A stretch of DNA of 64,000 nt from Spirodela intermedia (GCA_902729315.2 LR746267.1:4465386-4529385); one strand, 5' to 3'. Shown: positions 22,401-35,840, numbered from the stretch's first letter. Numbers and translations: made by a program. Notes: generated by a model not told the origin, from the sequence alone.

Positions 22401-23790
22401 CAAAATTTCTATTGACTCTTATTAGGTTTATAAAGCTAGTATCATTCAAATTGATTTATTGAAAGATAGAAACTTCAGTTAGTTGTCAAAGGTTATATAA
22501 CAGGAAGGTATATAATTTTTTGACACTTATTCTTTGGTGGCTAAATCAACCACCATTAAACCTTTGTTAGCTCTTGTACCTATGCAACATTGGCATCTCA
22601 TTTAGTTTAATGTGAATCATACTTTTCTTCATGGAGATTTGTCAGAAGAAGTTTATATGAATTTGCCTTCTAGTTTTAATCACATAGAAACACAATCTAA
22701 TCAACATGGCAAACTTATTTGTAAGTTGGATAAATTTATTTATGGCCTTAAACAAGCATTTCATTAATGGTATTAGAAATTTTTTACTTCTCTTATCAAG
22801 TATCTAATATATCCTTATTGTCATCCTAATACACAATGGATCTATGTATGTTGATGACTTCCTTATTGTCAGTCCAAGTATCTATCTTATTGATGAGTTG
22901 AAATCTTTTCTTCACACCTAGTTTCATTTGAAGGATCTTGGTACCTTACGATATTTTTTGTGACAAAAAATTACACAAGCTTCCTCTGGAATTATTTTAG
23001 CTCAATGCCATTATATCTTACAACTTCTTGAATAACTAGTTTTCTTGGATCTAAATCTGAATCTAAACCAATAGATCCTAAAGTGAAACTAAATGTCAAT
23101 GATGGAGACTTGATTATAGATCTATCTCAATACCATCAGTTAATTGAACGAATTTCATATTTGACATTATCCCTTCCTTGTATGTCTTTTGTTGTACATA
23201 AACTAAGTCAATTTATGACTCAACTGTAACACCCACATTGATCCACAATACACCATTTGAAGTCTGCTCCTAGTCAAGGAATTCTCTTCCCTATAGTCAG
23301 ATCATTTCATATCAAAGTATTTTTTTGATGATGATTGGGCATCGTGCATTGATTCATGTAAATTGAATAATGGTTTTTCTATACTTTTTAGTGACTCTCT
23401 TATTTCTTGGAAGAACAAATGACAATCCACTATCTCTCGATCATCTAGTAATCTTGAATACCATTCTCTAACAACTATTGTTGCTGAGATCACTTGGTTA
23501 CAACTATTGGAAGACTTCTACATCTAATCATCACTTCCCTCACTTTAATTTTATGACAATTAGGCCACTCTTTAGATAGCATCAAATCATACATTCTATG
23601 AACATGCAAAACATATCGAAATAAATTATCATTTTTTTTGTGACAAGGTAATTGATGGAACAATAAAAATTATTCCAATTCAAGTCCAACATCAACTTGA
23701 TATTCTAACAAAGCCTCCTCTTTCCCATACTCAACTTATACCATATTATCTAAGATGGCTATAAAAAATATTCATAATCTATCTTTAGGA
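19453..23790 (+). mobile_element. Ty1-copia relic B: near-complete but decayed gag-pol
   Basis: All parts appear in copia order, broken by many stops and shifts. Gag (UBN2-type): LTRENYNSWSLAMTIAL near 19608, then LAKEVWDDLKIRF near 19820. Protease region: FPTLVLKDVLFIPQFRYNLL near 20790-20850. GAG-pre-integrase: DLYILDINQ near 20970 and a C-x-L-C-ALWQNKKS remnant near 21150. Integrase: traces near 21220-21620, then FLGYHPRIKGYRLYD near 21770. RT: LVVTLPPNKISIDSY near 22380 and HGDLSEEVYMNLPSSFNH near 22630-22680. RNase H: TIVAEITWLQLL near 23480, EHAKHIEINYHFFCDKVI near 23600. Integration order makes this copia rather than gypsy. Clearly inactive. Confidence 0.9.
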
Positions 23791-24000
23791 CAGAGTATTA
23801 GGAGTATTACATGTGTCTAGAAACACGTGTCACATATAAATACTTGTATTACTTCTTGTCTTAATTACGAATCACTTTACTCTTTTGTCTCTCTCTCCTC
23901 ATTTTCTTTTGTGTTGAATTCGATACAACAAAGTGAAGTACAAAGAAAGGGGATGAATTAGTTTCCTACATTTTCTTGTTCTATTTTAGTATTATATCAG
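23780..24000 (+). mobile_element. Candidate 3' LTR remnant of copia relic B
   Basis: It follows the RNase H remnant. It contains ACATATAAATAC (TATA-like), a CT-rich stretch, and ends near TATTATATCA. Its ends were not confirmed against a 5' LTR, because the expected 5' LTR position is occupied by the kinase fragment. Confidence 0.35.
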
Positions 24001-24291
24001 TGCATATATGTATTGACACACTCATATATGTACCTAGTCTATATGTAAATTGACCTAAGTCTCTTCTTTTTGTCACGAGATTACTCTAGTTTCTCTCTCA
24101 AACTCATAATATTGATTGACATAGATTTTTATACTAGTGATGAACTCAAATTAGAGGTTAAATATGTCGTCATGATGTAACCAAATTCATACAAATAATA
24201 TTTATAAAACATCACTCTTCTATTTAGGATAAGTAAGGGTTGATCCTCAAGGAGCATGAGTAATGAGAGTACAAATTATACTTATTTTATT

Positions 24292-24296
<5 letters not shown>

Positions 24297-24342
<46 letters not shown>
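24297..24342. repeat. (TA)23 microsatellite
   Basis: A perfect run of 23 TA units, the longest AT dinucleotide array in the window. Confidence 0.97.
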
Positions 24343-24343
<1 letters not shown>

Positions 24344-27300
24344 GTGAGATTGTGAAGGGCGGAATTAAATGTAAAAAGGTGAAGACAAGGGTTATGGAAA
24401 GCGTGACAAATGAGAGACAACACAATAGAATGATAGAATAAATGATAAAATTAGTTTGAATTAAAATGTAATCTATCTATGAAGAAGATTACAAGGTCAC
24501 CCTAAATCTAAATCTTATACAAACCTCATTGTGCATCAGTCCTAGGCTGGGTGATGTTTGATTCGTGACAATCTTGATGCAGTCTAGGTAATCTCTTCTC
24601 CACAATGATCTTGGACACAAGAATGCCATTGATTAGGCCTTGATTTTCTTTTTGTTTCTTTCGACTAGCCACTACTAGAGAGAGAGTCAAAAAATCCCCT
24701 CCGAGAGGAGACAAGATGTCTTAATCTCCTCGAGAATTAGGCCCCTTGAATGGATGATTATAATTAATAACCAACTCTCTTAGTAAATGGCCTAGATCAT
24801 TCTATGAGGGTGGCACTCTAATCATTCTTTTAATCTTATCTTAAGGTGCCCTAAGATGGGTGACCTAAATCTCATCTCTTGATAGCCCTTTTAAGTCTAA
24901 ATGAACTAAGCCAAAATGACGCCCACTCTTGAGCCCATAAATGTATTAGGCCAGCCCTCTCCATAAGACTTAAACTTTTCATTGGGTTGAAGGCTTGAGC
25001 TTCTTCTATTATGTTCAACTCATAATAAAAGCTCATTTAAGTTCTTGCAATCAAATAATTATTAAGAAAATGTGAGAGAATCACCACTTGACTTCATAAA
25101 AGTCAAGTGGGGTTAGTCTCATAATATAAATAAAATAAGTAAAGTAATATGTATTAAGACAAATAATAAAATATTATGAATGTCATAATGAGTTGATAAA
25201 ATATGTATGATTACATTATCTACTTATTAATTAACATCTATATATAAGATATTAATATATAGATACAACTATTAATTTGTAATTATCAACTAGTTCACTA
25301 TTCCTTAGGCTGTCTAGTACCGAAGGATCTCCTTACTAAATTTTCATTATTTTTCTCTAAAACTTTCATTTATTTTATTGATTCAATTCTCCCAAACAAC
25401 ACCATTCAATTTCTACATTGATCTTACTTTTCACAAGTAAGTCTTCACTCACATCATCATGTGCCTAAGTCAATATACAATTCTCCTCAAAGAACAATAT
25501 CTTTCTTGATCATATTTTGACTCTCAACACCTTGTGTCTTAATCTTACCCTCTCTCCACTCACCACCTATGTTACCTTAAAGCCTAATAGAGAGAAAATT
25601 ATAGTCAATTGAACAATTTATAAATTACTATAGATGAATGAGTAGGATGAAACTTTAATTTTCTCTTTGAAATGTGCAATCATTTATTGTAAAAGATTGA
25701 ATAGAATCCTTTTCTCAAGCTTAAGTGAATGATGTGGATGGCAATATATTTGTTCAACATTAATGTTGGTTTATCTTCAAATCGTTCTCTTTATATTTCA
25801 ATGTATCTTTGTATTTTTAGCTTCTAAAAATAGTAATATTAATTTAAAAATTTTCTCATTACTCTACTAGTGTACTGGTGACCTTCAACTACTTCACAAT
25901 TCTAACTTTTCTGTTCTAATAATGGTTATCTGCAATATTTTCTCTGAAGATTTGTTACTAATCAATGAATTTTTTCCTTTTTAGAGTCTTACTCATAGGA
26001 GATTGTTTGACTTGCCTTTGGTCCATGTTTCTACTGATGAGTTACCATCCAAAATGTGTATTTCTCATGATTATGGTAAAGATGAAAAATTCCTCTCCAG
26101 TGAGATAATGGTCAAATAATCCACCTTTTGCCTCAACATAGGGTCACATGAGAGATGCTCATGTTGTGGATCTATCCTCAAGATGGCATAATGTTATGGG
26201 GAGCTCTCAAGCTAGGAATTGGAGATTTTGATTGTTGGCCTTAGCACGGGGACACCAACAATCGATAAAACCACATACCATAATTAAATTCTCTTTAATT
26301 TTTACTATTTTCGTCAACTTCATCATTCAATAAAGTATGGTTCATGTTTTTGGATTCCAAATGTGTGTTTTCATGATCGAAATCCCTATAAACCTTTCTA
26401 TTGGGCTATTATTTGCAGTACTCTTGTTTGTTGATTCATTTTTTCCTTATTATTGAGATGCATGTCCTAGCAGTTCATCATATTCTCTCTTTCAATAGAC
26501 ACTTATTGACTAGGTCAACAATATTTTTCATTAAGTATTTATTTGACTTTGAAATATTTAGTTTCTATTAAATTCTAAAAATCTATACAAAACTTGTTGT
26601 TCATCACTAATGTTCTATACAAAACTTATTGGTTTGAACGAGACTAACAAGAATCTATTGCTGTTAAAATAGATCCAATGATACATCTTGAAATAATTTA
26701 ATAATTTTACATTCGAATTTCGTCTAAATCATCTTAGATAAAACACGAGTGTAAAGTAGCACATTGAATCTGATTTCAACACATTGTCATTACTTTGGCA
26801 GCTTATGGTATTTCAAAATTAATGTTCATAAATATACAAAAAATCTTATGTGGCCCTTTAAATAGTTCAGATTCAATTTATTAATTCAACATTAAGAATA
26901 ATCAAAACCAATATTTTAGAATTATGAAATCTAATAGACTATATAAGCTTTCATTACAATATTTTACTTCAACAATCTCATTAATTTTGTTTTGATTGTC
27001 ATTTTTTTCTTGATGTGATAGTTTCTATAAATACTAACACTTCTCACAATGATAAGTAAAGTAGCACCTTTGAGTTGTAAAACTGTCTAAATTCGAATAT
27101 TATATACTATGAGAATAATGTATATTCCTTTAATTTTCATGTCAGTATTTAATAGTTTAACTTTCTATTCTGTGGATTTATTCATAATTAATTTCACACG
27201 CATATTTTAAAAAATATTTATTTATATTCATATATATTAAATAACCAAAAAAATCAATTCATTTATCCTTCCTATGTATAAGTTATCATTAAAATATTAT

Positions 27301-30300
27301 TTAACCCATTTTCTAACAACCTGCCACTTTTTGGTGATGAGAAAACTAGAATAATAAGCCACAAATATTAGTCAATTCTGATTGTAGTTCTCAATTTAGT
27401 AATAAAAATAACTTTTGGAATTATAAGATTTATTTTCACATCAAATTAATTTTAAAAAAATATACTATATTCACAATTTACACAATAGCTTTCTTTAATT
27501 TCTTTTAATAATTTTGAAAAACTATTTTTATAGTTATAAATTATTGTTTATGAATAAATATAATTAATTTTATTTAATTTATGGTATGTGAAGTAATTGT
27601 CACAATCTTTTTAATGTAAAGATCAGAGAACTCAGACAAACATAATGTCCAAGACACAAAAAATAATAGTCAAAGTACAAAGATTAAAATTTGTACATTT
27701 GAGATGTATTTATAATCATTTTTAAAATGCCAATGATTAAAAACCTACAAGGATTTTTACAAGGATTTTCTATTCTCCTTTTTCTCCATTATTTGAGGAT
27801 TAAACACATGATGTTATGATGATGATAAATAATATGTCCAGTTTCAAATATGTTTCATATAAGGCCAAACATGGAAGTGTTAAGATATAATAAAAAAAAA
27901 ATTATGGCTAGAGAAGAATTCAAAAAAGTATACTTACGACCTATGAAGCTAAATTCATTTATTAGATTGATTGCCTCATATGTAATTATTATCGTACATA
28001 TTGTTGTGAAACTTATCAAAATTTATATAAAATGCAATAGTTTAAGTAAAGTGACTAAGATATGCAAAGCGACAAGAATCACTCAACTCACTAATATCCA
28101 AGTATTCATATCAATGAATTCAACATTGAATTAATTGATTGAAGTTGTATAGTTAATTTTTTTACATATTTTTTTGAATATTAATGACATTGTTTGGAAT
28201 TCAATTTTAATTATTTAAACTCAGCAAAGTTATGATTTTATATATTGAGATTGTGCTTCAAAATATCTACCTATCCCTTGCACCTTTTTCGAGGTGATTT
28301 AGATTAGTTGTGATGTCTAAATAACTATTTTAATGAGACCTTATCTCTTGGATGTTATGTCTTAAAGGAAAAATCATATTAATTTCTCTTAAAGATATTT
28401 GAGCCATAATAGACATATTGTATTTGTCTCTTAGCCATTTTAAGAAAAATAGACATTATGAGATTGTAGAAATTTAGAATGATTTTTATAAATGATTTAC
28501 TTATAATACCACACCTTTTTAATGGCTAGTGAGTAGAAAAAAAATCATCTTTATCTATTGTACAACTTAAAGTTTTCCATTGAGTTCTTCCATTAAAAAA
28601 TCTAGAGTGAAATCATGGGGTATTTACTAGATTGTCAAATTGTGTGTAGGGATTAAGTTGATGAGCAATATTGAAAAATTTAATAATCTCTCAAATTTTG
28701 AGTATTTTGTCATCAAACAACAAAGTTAACAAAGTCTTCTAAAAACAATTTTTAGTGAAATCTTTTCTATTTTTTTAGGATAAATTTGTGGTTAAATATC
28801 TACTTAATCACATTTTGAAATCTAACCTGTAAATAATCAATTTTTGAGAACCTAAAAATAGTCAATCTGGAAAAGAATTTCCAGGAGAATCTATGAGAGC
28901 TGAACCTAGTAATTAGCAATTTTTATTAGAGAATCAATTTTAATGAAATCTAAGAAGTATTATTCTTTGAATGTGGGTGTTGAGAGCAGACCAAATTACT
29001 TTAAAATCTCTTAATCTATGCTCATTAATCTAGTATAAGACTTGAGATTTTGAGGACAACATTGACACAATCAAAAAGAGCAAAGCCTAATCTCATATTA
29101 GAATCAAATCAATTCAATGTCCCCTTTTCTTAATCCAAATGTGGACATAAATCAAACATCAATGATTTCTTTATTTTTAAATTTTCTTAGCTTCTTTTGA
29201 CATGCACAGCTTTTTATTTTCAAGACCAATTATTCTTCTCCCTCTTTTGGCTATCACCGAACAAAAATGAAGAACATTCTAAGCTCCACCAATAAAAATA
29301 CTCCAACAATGCTATAGGAATCTTTTTTATCATGAAAATAATGTGTTAATTGGAGTGAATTATAGGGAAATCATGTGAAGAATGATCGGAGTTGGGGATA
29401 GGTGTTTATCATTCTAAATACTAAATGGCATAGATTTGTCAAAGTAAATTTCTCTCAAATCAAAGTTGTAGCATTGGAGGAGACAAGTAATGATTATACT
29501 TTGGGAGTTTGAATGCTTAATATATAGAATAAATTAGTATGTTATGATTATATTAGAATTTTATGAAGTATATACTAATCATTAATTGAAGAGCTAAATC
29601 TTTTATTGTTGTTGTTGTAGAAATATATTGTGTAGGGCTCAAATGAGGAAATAAAATGTCAAAATTTATATGAACATCAAGTCAAGTCAGTCTAAAACAA
29701 GGGAATTTATTTTTGAAGAAATATCAAATGAAATGAAAAGTGTGTCAAGTAGCTAATAAAGTGCATTGACCTTCACTAAGGTACTATCTAGACCCTCATA
29801 AAAAGAGAAATGAATTGCCACATTGATAACACATTTTTATGTGGTAAGAAATGCATAATTAGCATATTTGGTGCATTAATTCATGTTAAATGATATTGAT
29901 TTAATGAAAATTGAAAGTGTAGTTTAGATAATTGCATCAAACACATGCTTAACGTTTTTACATACTTTTATAGAATGCTTATATTTTGAATATTCCTTGA
30001 TTATAAGTTAATACTTTACTTAACATTAAGACCAAAATAGGAATTTAATCAGTACAATTAATTTTATTAGATAAAAATATATTTTTTTATTTCTAATGAT
30101 TTAAAAATATATTTTCTAAATATGCGTTTATTTATGAGAAACTATGAGAGTGTTAAGGAAGCCCATTAAGGCCCATTTTATAGGTTTATTTAAATAAAAA
30201 AATGATTCTCGAAATGGGCTGAAATAGGTGAAAATGTCTAGAAAAAGCTAGAAACTGACGAAAAATTGGTAGAAAAACAGACAGAAAATCCCATCTAGCT

Positions 30301-30359
30301 GATCCATTACAGTTTACAACAGCATATTAGTCAAATAAAGCAACATTCGGCAAGAAAAA
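24343..30359. other. AT-rich intergenic DNA, no gene recognised
   Basis: About 6 kb of AT-rich sequence with short chance frames on both strands and no conserved domain seen. Composition is like the surrounding decayed retrotransposon DNA. No terminal repeats could be defined by eye. Confidence 0.5.
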
Positions 30360-30451
30360 GGAGATAGAGGGATTCTAACCCTCAATAGCGCTTTAGAACT
30401 ATACTATACTGATTTTCAAGTTTGAAGTTATCAACAACTCAGCCCCTCTCC
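30360..30451 (-). pseudogene. Plastid-type tRNA-Ser(UGA) pseudogene
   Basis: The reverse complement begins GGAGAGGGGCTGAGTTGTTG, has an anticodon-loop-like CTTGAAA (anticodon TGA), a long variable arm (GTATAGT...GCTATTGAG), a T-arm GAGGGTTAGAATCCCTC, and ends TATCTCC. This order and length match plastid trnS-UGA as remembered. Changes break the anticodon stem, alter the acceptor stem, and replace TTCGA with TTAGA in the T-loop. It is best read as an old plastid-to-nucleus transfer and is not expected to be functional. Confidence 0.7.
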
Positions 30452-32918
30452 AAAAGATAAAATTAATTTTATTCCATTCTTACTAAAAATAAAATATTTT
30501 TTTAGCAAGTTGATTCCTCACTCCCTCTAAGGGATTAGATCTAATGGACATATAAAAACTTCTCATTGAAGGCAGAAAGGGAGCTCTTTTCTTTCTCTTT
30601 CTGCCAAGTGGCATACAATGGGGATCTTCAGGTTTTCCATCAATTTCTCATGTTATTTTTTATACAAATTTGATCTTTACATCATTTTGAATTCATTACT
30701 TTGATTTATCCAAGTGACAGGTGAATGAATTGAAGAAACAATCAATTTTTAAGGATTTTATTCAGAATTCTACTCAAACTTGGTCATCCACCCATCCCCA
30801 TTTTCCATTGATTGTATCCATCATCAGCTTACTTACATGGGCAAAAGGTGAAGGTCAACTTGATGATTTGGATCTAAGGTGGATATCAAACATCAAGTTA
30901 AGAATCTTTAGTTCAAATTTAATAAAAAATGACCACAAGGATAGGGAGATTCAAATATTAGAAGATTCAAACATTGCTATTGCATATTCTAGAAAATGAC
31001 AAGTTTTTGAATAGAGATTTCTAATGTTTTAGAGTCAATAAAATAGGAAAACCAATACAAAATTAAAGCTTACTTATAGAAGAAGAGCTTTGGATTAAAA
31101 ATTGATTGAACACATGAAGGTTCAATGCTCACAATAAAGCTCTTTCTATTGCACACATCAACAATGCGCAATAACATTGAATCCTCTTCGTCAAGTGATT
31201 CTAGTGAACAATCAACTAAATCATCACAACCTTTACTCTCTATCAGACCATAAAGTAATTGGGTGGTAAGGGGAGAGTGTTTTGAGTGACGGCACAAGGT
31301 ACTAGTATCAACATTTGAGCCAAGAAGGGTTGCATCTTTGAGGAGATGAACTTGAGTTGTTTGACTGATCTCATGAATTTCAATGTGTATTTCCTGAGGG
31401 GAATAAGTGCATATTGGAGGGAAGTTACCTTTGGGACTGGAAGTAGTCAAGTGAGGGGCAAACCAATTTTAAAAACCTAGTGTTCTTTGTAAAAAAGTAT
31501 TGAGAGGTCTTCTCATAATACATGTGTCTCATCACACTCCTTAACACATATAGATAAGTTTAATAACTTAAATACAAAAAATTAAAGAAAAATATAAATA
31601 TTCTGATTTACCCCCACCCCCCCTTACGGTTTCACTTAATCCTATTGTTCCAACATGTCTCACAAGGATGAGTCATATCTGGGTCATCCTCATTCTAAGT
31701 TAGCTGAGGCCTCAAACATCATCAAGGGAGCATCAAATGTTTGTGACTACATCCTTGCACAAGTAATTGACACCATAGGTTCAATGGCAATAGCTAAAAT
31801 CCTTGATTTCTAGTGAATTTGAGCCATTATGTAACTAGTAGAGTCAAAGGATAATTGGAGGCCTCAAATCCTCCTCACGTTGGCTCACTAAGTCATCCAA
31901 GGTGAGTTAGAAGAGTATGGGAACCTTTTTTTTCATACTAGTGATGATGTTTGTATCTAATATAATCTTAGAGAATATTGAAGCTGTACAGTTTTAACAT
32001 GCAGCTTTATGTTAATATCATATCATAGTGTAACACAAGGCTGAAACCTTGAGAAGTTGATGTAGGTGTTTAAGCAAACCACTCATATAATCAATTGTGT
32101 TGATCAAGGTAAAAGTGTAAACAAACTAATTGAGTTTTCTCAAGTGAGAACATATTAGGGTAAATAAATGACTAAATCAATTAACCAAAGGTGAATATCT
32201 TTCAAAAAAATATTTAAGTTTACAGCCTTTTACCAAATCACCCCTCTTTGTGAGAAATGTAACCACTGATAGTTGCCATTGACATAAGCCCTATTGCCCT
32301 TTGTCACCCTACTTCTCTCGATCACTTGTTTGATGGGTCTACTTGCCACTATAATCTCCATTGTGATCTTACTATGATCTACTGCATGACTGTTCTTATG
32401 GCCACCCTTTACGATTTTTATCCTCCAACCTCCTTCTATTAGGTATTAGTGTCAAACTTAGGGGAGTACTAATAGTTTTGTAGTATAATAAGGCTTCAAC
32501 CATTGCCATAATTGATTAGACATCTTTTTCTCCCTAGCGGCATATATCCCCCCATGTCCATTTCTACGACACTAACATGAAATTGAAAAAAAAATATCCT
32601 CATTGCACAAGTTCTTAATATCTAACCTAAATAAAGCAAACTATTTCATGTGCCCTCATAGAGCTCATGTTGCATAAGTGGCAAAGCACCTTACGAGCCA
32701 TTCGGCTCTTCTACATGTGTTGCTTATGAGGAAAAACTCCTTCATTCTTCTGAACCTTGAGGATGGCTCATCTCAATAACAACACATTGGCTGCAACTTC
32801 GGTGGCATCTTCTCGGTCTCTACTCTCCTTCTTTCCTCGATCTCTTGAGATTCACTCAGATAAAAAAATATCTCAGTCACAAGTCTTGAAATGAAGCGCA
32901 GCCCTCTATCCCTCTTAA
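30452..32918. other. AT-rich intergenic DNA; two short unidentified frames
   Basis: A 9-bp perfect inverted repeat (30571-30579 with 30597-30605, loop 17) follows the tRNA relic. Frames of 92 aa (30721-30999, plus) and 126 aa (31070-31450, minus) have no recognisable domain, no good gene context and AT-rich composition. They are noted but not called genes. Confidence 0.4.
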
Positions 32919-32940
32919 AGAGAGAGAGAGAGAGAGAGAG
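32919..32940. repeat. (AG)n microsatellite upstream of receptor kinase 2
   Basis: An AG run of 11 units, ~390 bases upstream of the receptor-kinase start codon, probably in promoter or leader DNA. Confidence 0.95.
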
Positions 32941-33329
32941 CCTGCTATGAGTTAATGCCCGCTGCAACTTGGCATCTACCTTCCCTCCCATCGTCGCGGC
33001 ATTGAAGGGGAAGCTAGTCACCGACTCGATCCAGCAAACGTCGGCGGGGGAAAGGCCGGGTTCGGTGGGCCGTCAATAAATGAAGCGGCCCCATCGGCGA
33101 ACCTTCCGAGGAAACGTCGGGGAGGGAAGGGCCGGGTTCGGCGTTCTTGTCCCTCAGTGGGGTTTGGAGGAGCGGGAGGAGTGGTGCACGATCGGGTCAC
33201 CGTAGTGGGCTTAAGAGCGTCCTCTTCCACCGCCTCCGCCATCTGTTGTCTGATGTGCTGCTCTCTTGCCCTGCGCCGGCGGGCACTCCGTCCTCGCTCT
33301 CAGTTCAGGCACAGCAAGCGGCGTTTCTA

Positions 33330-35840
33330 ATGGTTAAGAAACCTTCGGGATGGCTATGGCTGCTGTCCCTTCAGGTCCCTCTTCTGGTCCTCGTCTTTTC
33401 TGGTGCCCTCGAAACCTCTACCGGCTCTGCAACAAGCTCCATCTCCGCCGGCCGACCCCTCGCCGGCGACAGCACCTTGGTCTCCCATGGCGGGGTCTTC
33501 GAGCTGGGTTTCTTCTCCCCGGGTAAGACTGGTAGATTCTACGCCGGCATCTGGTACACGAAGGTCTCCCGAAGAACCCCGGTGTGGGTGGCTAACAGGG
33601 CGGCACCGCTTCGTAGCGCCGCCGCCTCCGAGCTCTCCATCTCCGGCGACGGCAACCTGGTCCTCCTCGACGAGGCCAAGCAACCCGTCTGGTCCACCAA
33701 CGCCACCTCCATATCCTCCAACTCCACGGTGGCGGAGCTTCTGAATACTGGCAACCTGATTCTGAGAGACGGGCTCGACTCAGGAAACGTCTTCTGGCAG
33801 AGCTTCGACCACCCGACGGACAGCTGGCTCCCAGGCGGCAAGCTGGGGATGAACAAGCTCACCGGCGAGGTCCAGCGGCTGGTCTCATGGAAGAACTCCG
33901 AGGACCCTGCCCCGGGGATCTTCTCCCTCGAGATCGACCCTAGCGCAAGCAGCAGCCAATACTTCATCCTGTGGAACTCCTCCCACGAGTTCTGGTCCAG
34001 CGGCGCCTGGAACGGCCGGATCTTCAGCAACGTCCCCGAGATGGTCCCCGGTTACATCTACGACTTCGCTTTCGTCTCCGGCGAGGAGGAGACCTACTTC
34101 ACCTACAACACCACGCTTAGCAGCGACGTGATCTCCAGGTTCGTGGTGGACATCTCCGGCCAGATAAAGCAGCTCACCTGGATCGCCGGCGCCGGCGAGT
34201 GGATGCAGTTCTGGTCGCAGCCGCGACCGCAGTGCGACGTCTACCGCCTCTGCGGGCCATTCGGCATCTGCAGCGAGAAGACGATGCCCCACTGCGCCTG
34301 CGCAATGGGCTTCGAAAAGGCCTCGCCGGTGGACTGGGAACTCGGCGACCTAACCAGCGGCTGCGCAAGGAGGACGCCGCTGAAGTGCGGTGGCGAGGAC
34401 AGGTTCTACACCATGCCCAACGTGAGGCTGCCGGCGGAGCCGGCGGCGGCGACGGCCCGCAGCGCCGAGGAGTGTGAATCCGCGTGCTTGGGCAACTGCT
34501 CTTGCACCGGTTATTCCTACGACGGGGGATGCTCCCTGTGGTATGACGCTCTGTTCGATCTGCAGCAGCTCCCCGATAGTATCCGAGGCGGGGGGACCCT
34601 CCACCTCCGCCTGGCGGTGCTCGAGTTCCCGTCGCCGGCGTCGGGGAAGAAGGCGACCGTGGAGATCGCTGTCGGCACCAGTGCTGGGGCCGTGGCCGTC
34701 GTGGCTCTCGCCTTGGCAATGGTTTGGCGCTGGCGCCAGAGGAAGTTCCGTGGTTTGAGGCTGGTGGAGGGGTCGCTGGTGGTTTTCAGGTACAGTGAGC
34801 TGAAACGTGTGACGGGGAACTTCTCCGACAAGCTCGGAGGAGGAGGGTTCGGGTCAGTGTACAGAGGGACAATGGGGGACTCCACCGAGGTGGCCGTGAA
34901 GAAGCTGGAAGGCCTCAGGCAGGGAGAGAAGGAATTCCGATCGGAGGTCTGCACCATCGGAACGATCCAGCACGTCAACCTGGTTCGCCTCCGGGGGTTC
35001 TGTTCGCATCGCTCGAGGAGGCTGTTGGTCTACGATTACATGCCCGGAGGTTCACTGGACCGCGCTCTGTTCAGGGGCCAGGCGGCGCCGCCGGTGGGGT
35101 GGAAGACGAGGTACCAGATAATCCTGGGGACCGCCAGGGGGCTGGCCTATCTGCATGAGAGGTGCCGTGACTGCATCATCCACTGCGACATCAAGCCGGA
35201 GAACATCCTCCTAGACGGCGAGTTCATCCCCAAGGTGGCAGACTTCGGCATGGCCAAGCTCGTGGGGAGGGAATTCAGCCGCGTCCTCACCACCGTGAGG
35301 GGAACCAGAGGCTATCTCGCACCGGAGTGGATGTCTGGGGAGGCCATCACCGCCAAAGCCGACGTCTACAGCTTCGGGATGATGCTATTCGAGATTATCT
35401 CCGGGAGGAGGAATTCGGAGGAGAAGGGAGAGGAGAAGTACGCCTTCTTCCCCGCGTGGGCCGCCAAGAAGCTGCTCTCCGGTGAACTCCTCGGCCTGGT
35501 GGACCCGAGGATGGAGGAGGAAGCCGACATGGAAGACCTCACCAGAGTTCTGAGAGTCGCCTTTTGGTGCGCTCAGGAAGACGAGACCCTCAGACCATCG
35601 ATGGGCCACATTATCCAGATCCTTGAAAGAGCTATCGATGTTGAGTTCCCCCCCATTCCGAGGTATCTCCAACTTCTCTGGGAGAACCCAGATGCCGTGG
35701 AGTTCTCCAGCACCGGCGTCTCGTCGGTGCAGTTCTCCGACGTCCTTGCCGGCGGCTTCTCCTCGAGCTCTCAGAGCACGAGCCACGCTTCCTCGGCGGC
35801 GAACCTCCGAAGCTTTCCCTCCGGCGATCCCTCCCGGTGA
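33330..35840 (+). CDS. G-type lectin S-receptor-like Ser/Thr kinase (At2g19130-like), copy 2
   Basis: A single exon of 836 aa from the ATG at 33330. The frame is open upstream to a TTG at 33147, but MVKKPSGWLWLLSLQVPLLVLVF at 33330 is a ready signal peptide and the upstream residues are low-complexity. Domains as in copy 1: lectin domain with GIWYTKVS and VWVANRAAPL; FWQSFDHPTDSWLPGGK; CDVYRLCGPFGIC; PAN-like ECESACLGNCSC; membrane span near residues 446-468; kinase with GGGGFGSV near 502, HCDIKPEN (Asp ~620), DFGMAKL and GTRGYLAPEW. Non-RD (HCD). Probably a plasma-membrane receptor of unknown ligand. The kinase core is almost identical to copy 1, while the ectodomains and tails diverge more. 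This copy, or a close relative, is the source of the fragment at 18.8 kb. Confidence 0.94.
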   Translation: MVKKPSGWLWLLSLQVPLLVLVFSGALETSTGSATSSISAGRPLAGDSTLVSHGGVFELGFFSPGKTGRFYAGIWYTKVSRRTPVWVANRAAPLRSAAASELSISGDGNLVLLDEAKQPVWSTNATSISSNSTVAELLNTGNLILRDGLDSGNVFWQSFDHPTDSWLPGGKLGMNKLTGEVQRLVSWKNSEDPAPGIFSLEIDPSASSSQYFILWNSSHEFWSSGAWNGRIFSNVPEMVPGYIYDFAFVSGEEETYFTYNTTLSSDVISRFVVDISGQIKQLTWIAGAGEWMQFWSQPRPQCDVYRLCGPFGICSEKTMPHCACAMGFEKASPVDWELGDLTSGCARRTPLKCGGEDRFYTMPNVRLPAEPAAATARSAEECESACLGNCSCTGYSYDGGCSLWYDALFDLQQLPDSIRGGGTLHLRLAVLEFPSPASGKKATVEIAVGTSAGAVAVVALALAMVWRWRQRKFRGLRLVEGSLVVFRYSELKRVTGNFSDKLGGGGFGSVYRGTMGDSTEVAVKKLEGLRQGEKEFRSEVCTIGTIQHVNLVRLRGFCSHRSRRLLVYDYMPGGSLDRALFRGQAAPPVGWKTRYQIILGTARGLAYLHERCRDCIIHCDIKPENILLDGEFIPKVADFGMAKLVGREFSRVLTTVRGTRGYLAPEWMSGEAITAKADVYSFGMMLFEIISGRRNSEEKGEEKYAFFPAWAAKKLLSGELLGLVDPRMEEEADMEDLTRVLRVAFWCAQEDETLRPSMGHIIQILERAIDVEFPPIPRYLQLLWENPDAVEFSSTGVSSVQFSDVLAGGFSSSSQSTSHASSAANLRSFPSGDPSR

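Noticed and set aside
31070-31450. 126-aa minus-strand frame in the AT-rich block
   Set aside because: No recognisable domain, no promoter or splice context, surrounded by decayed repeat DNA. It could be a lost gene piece, but nothing supports it.
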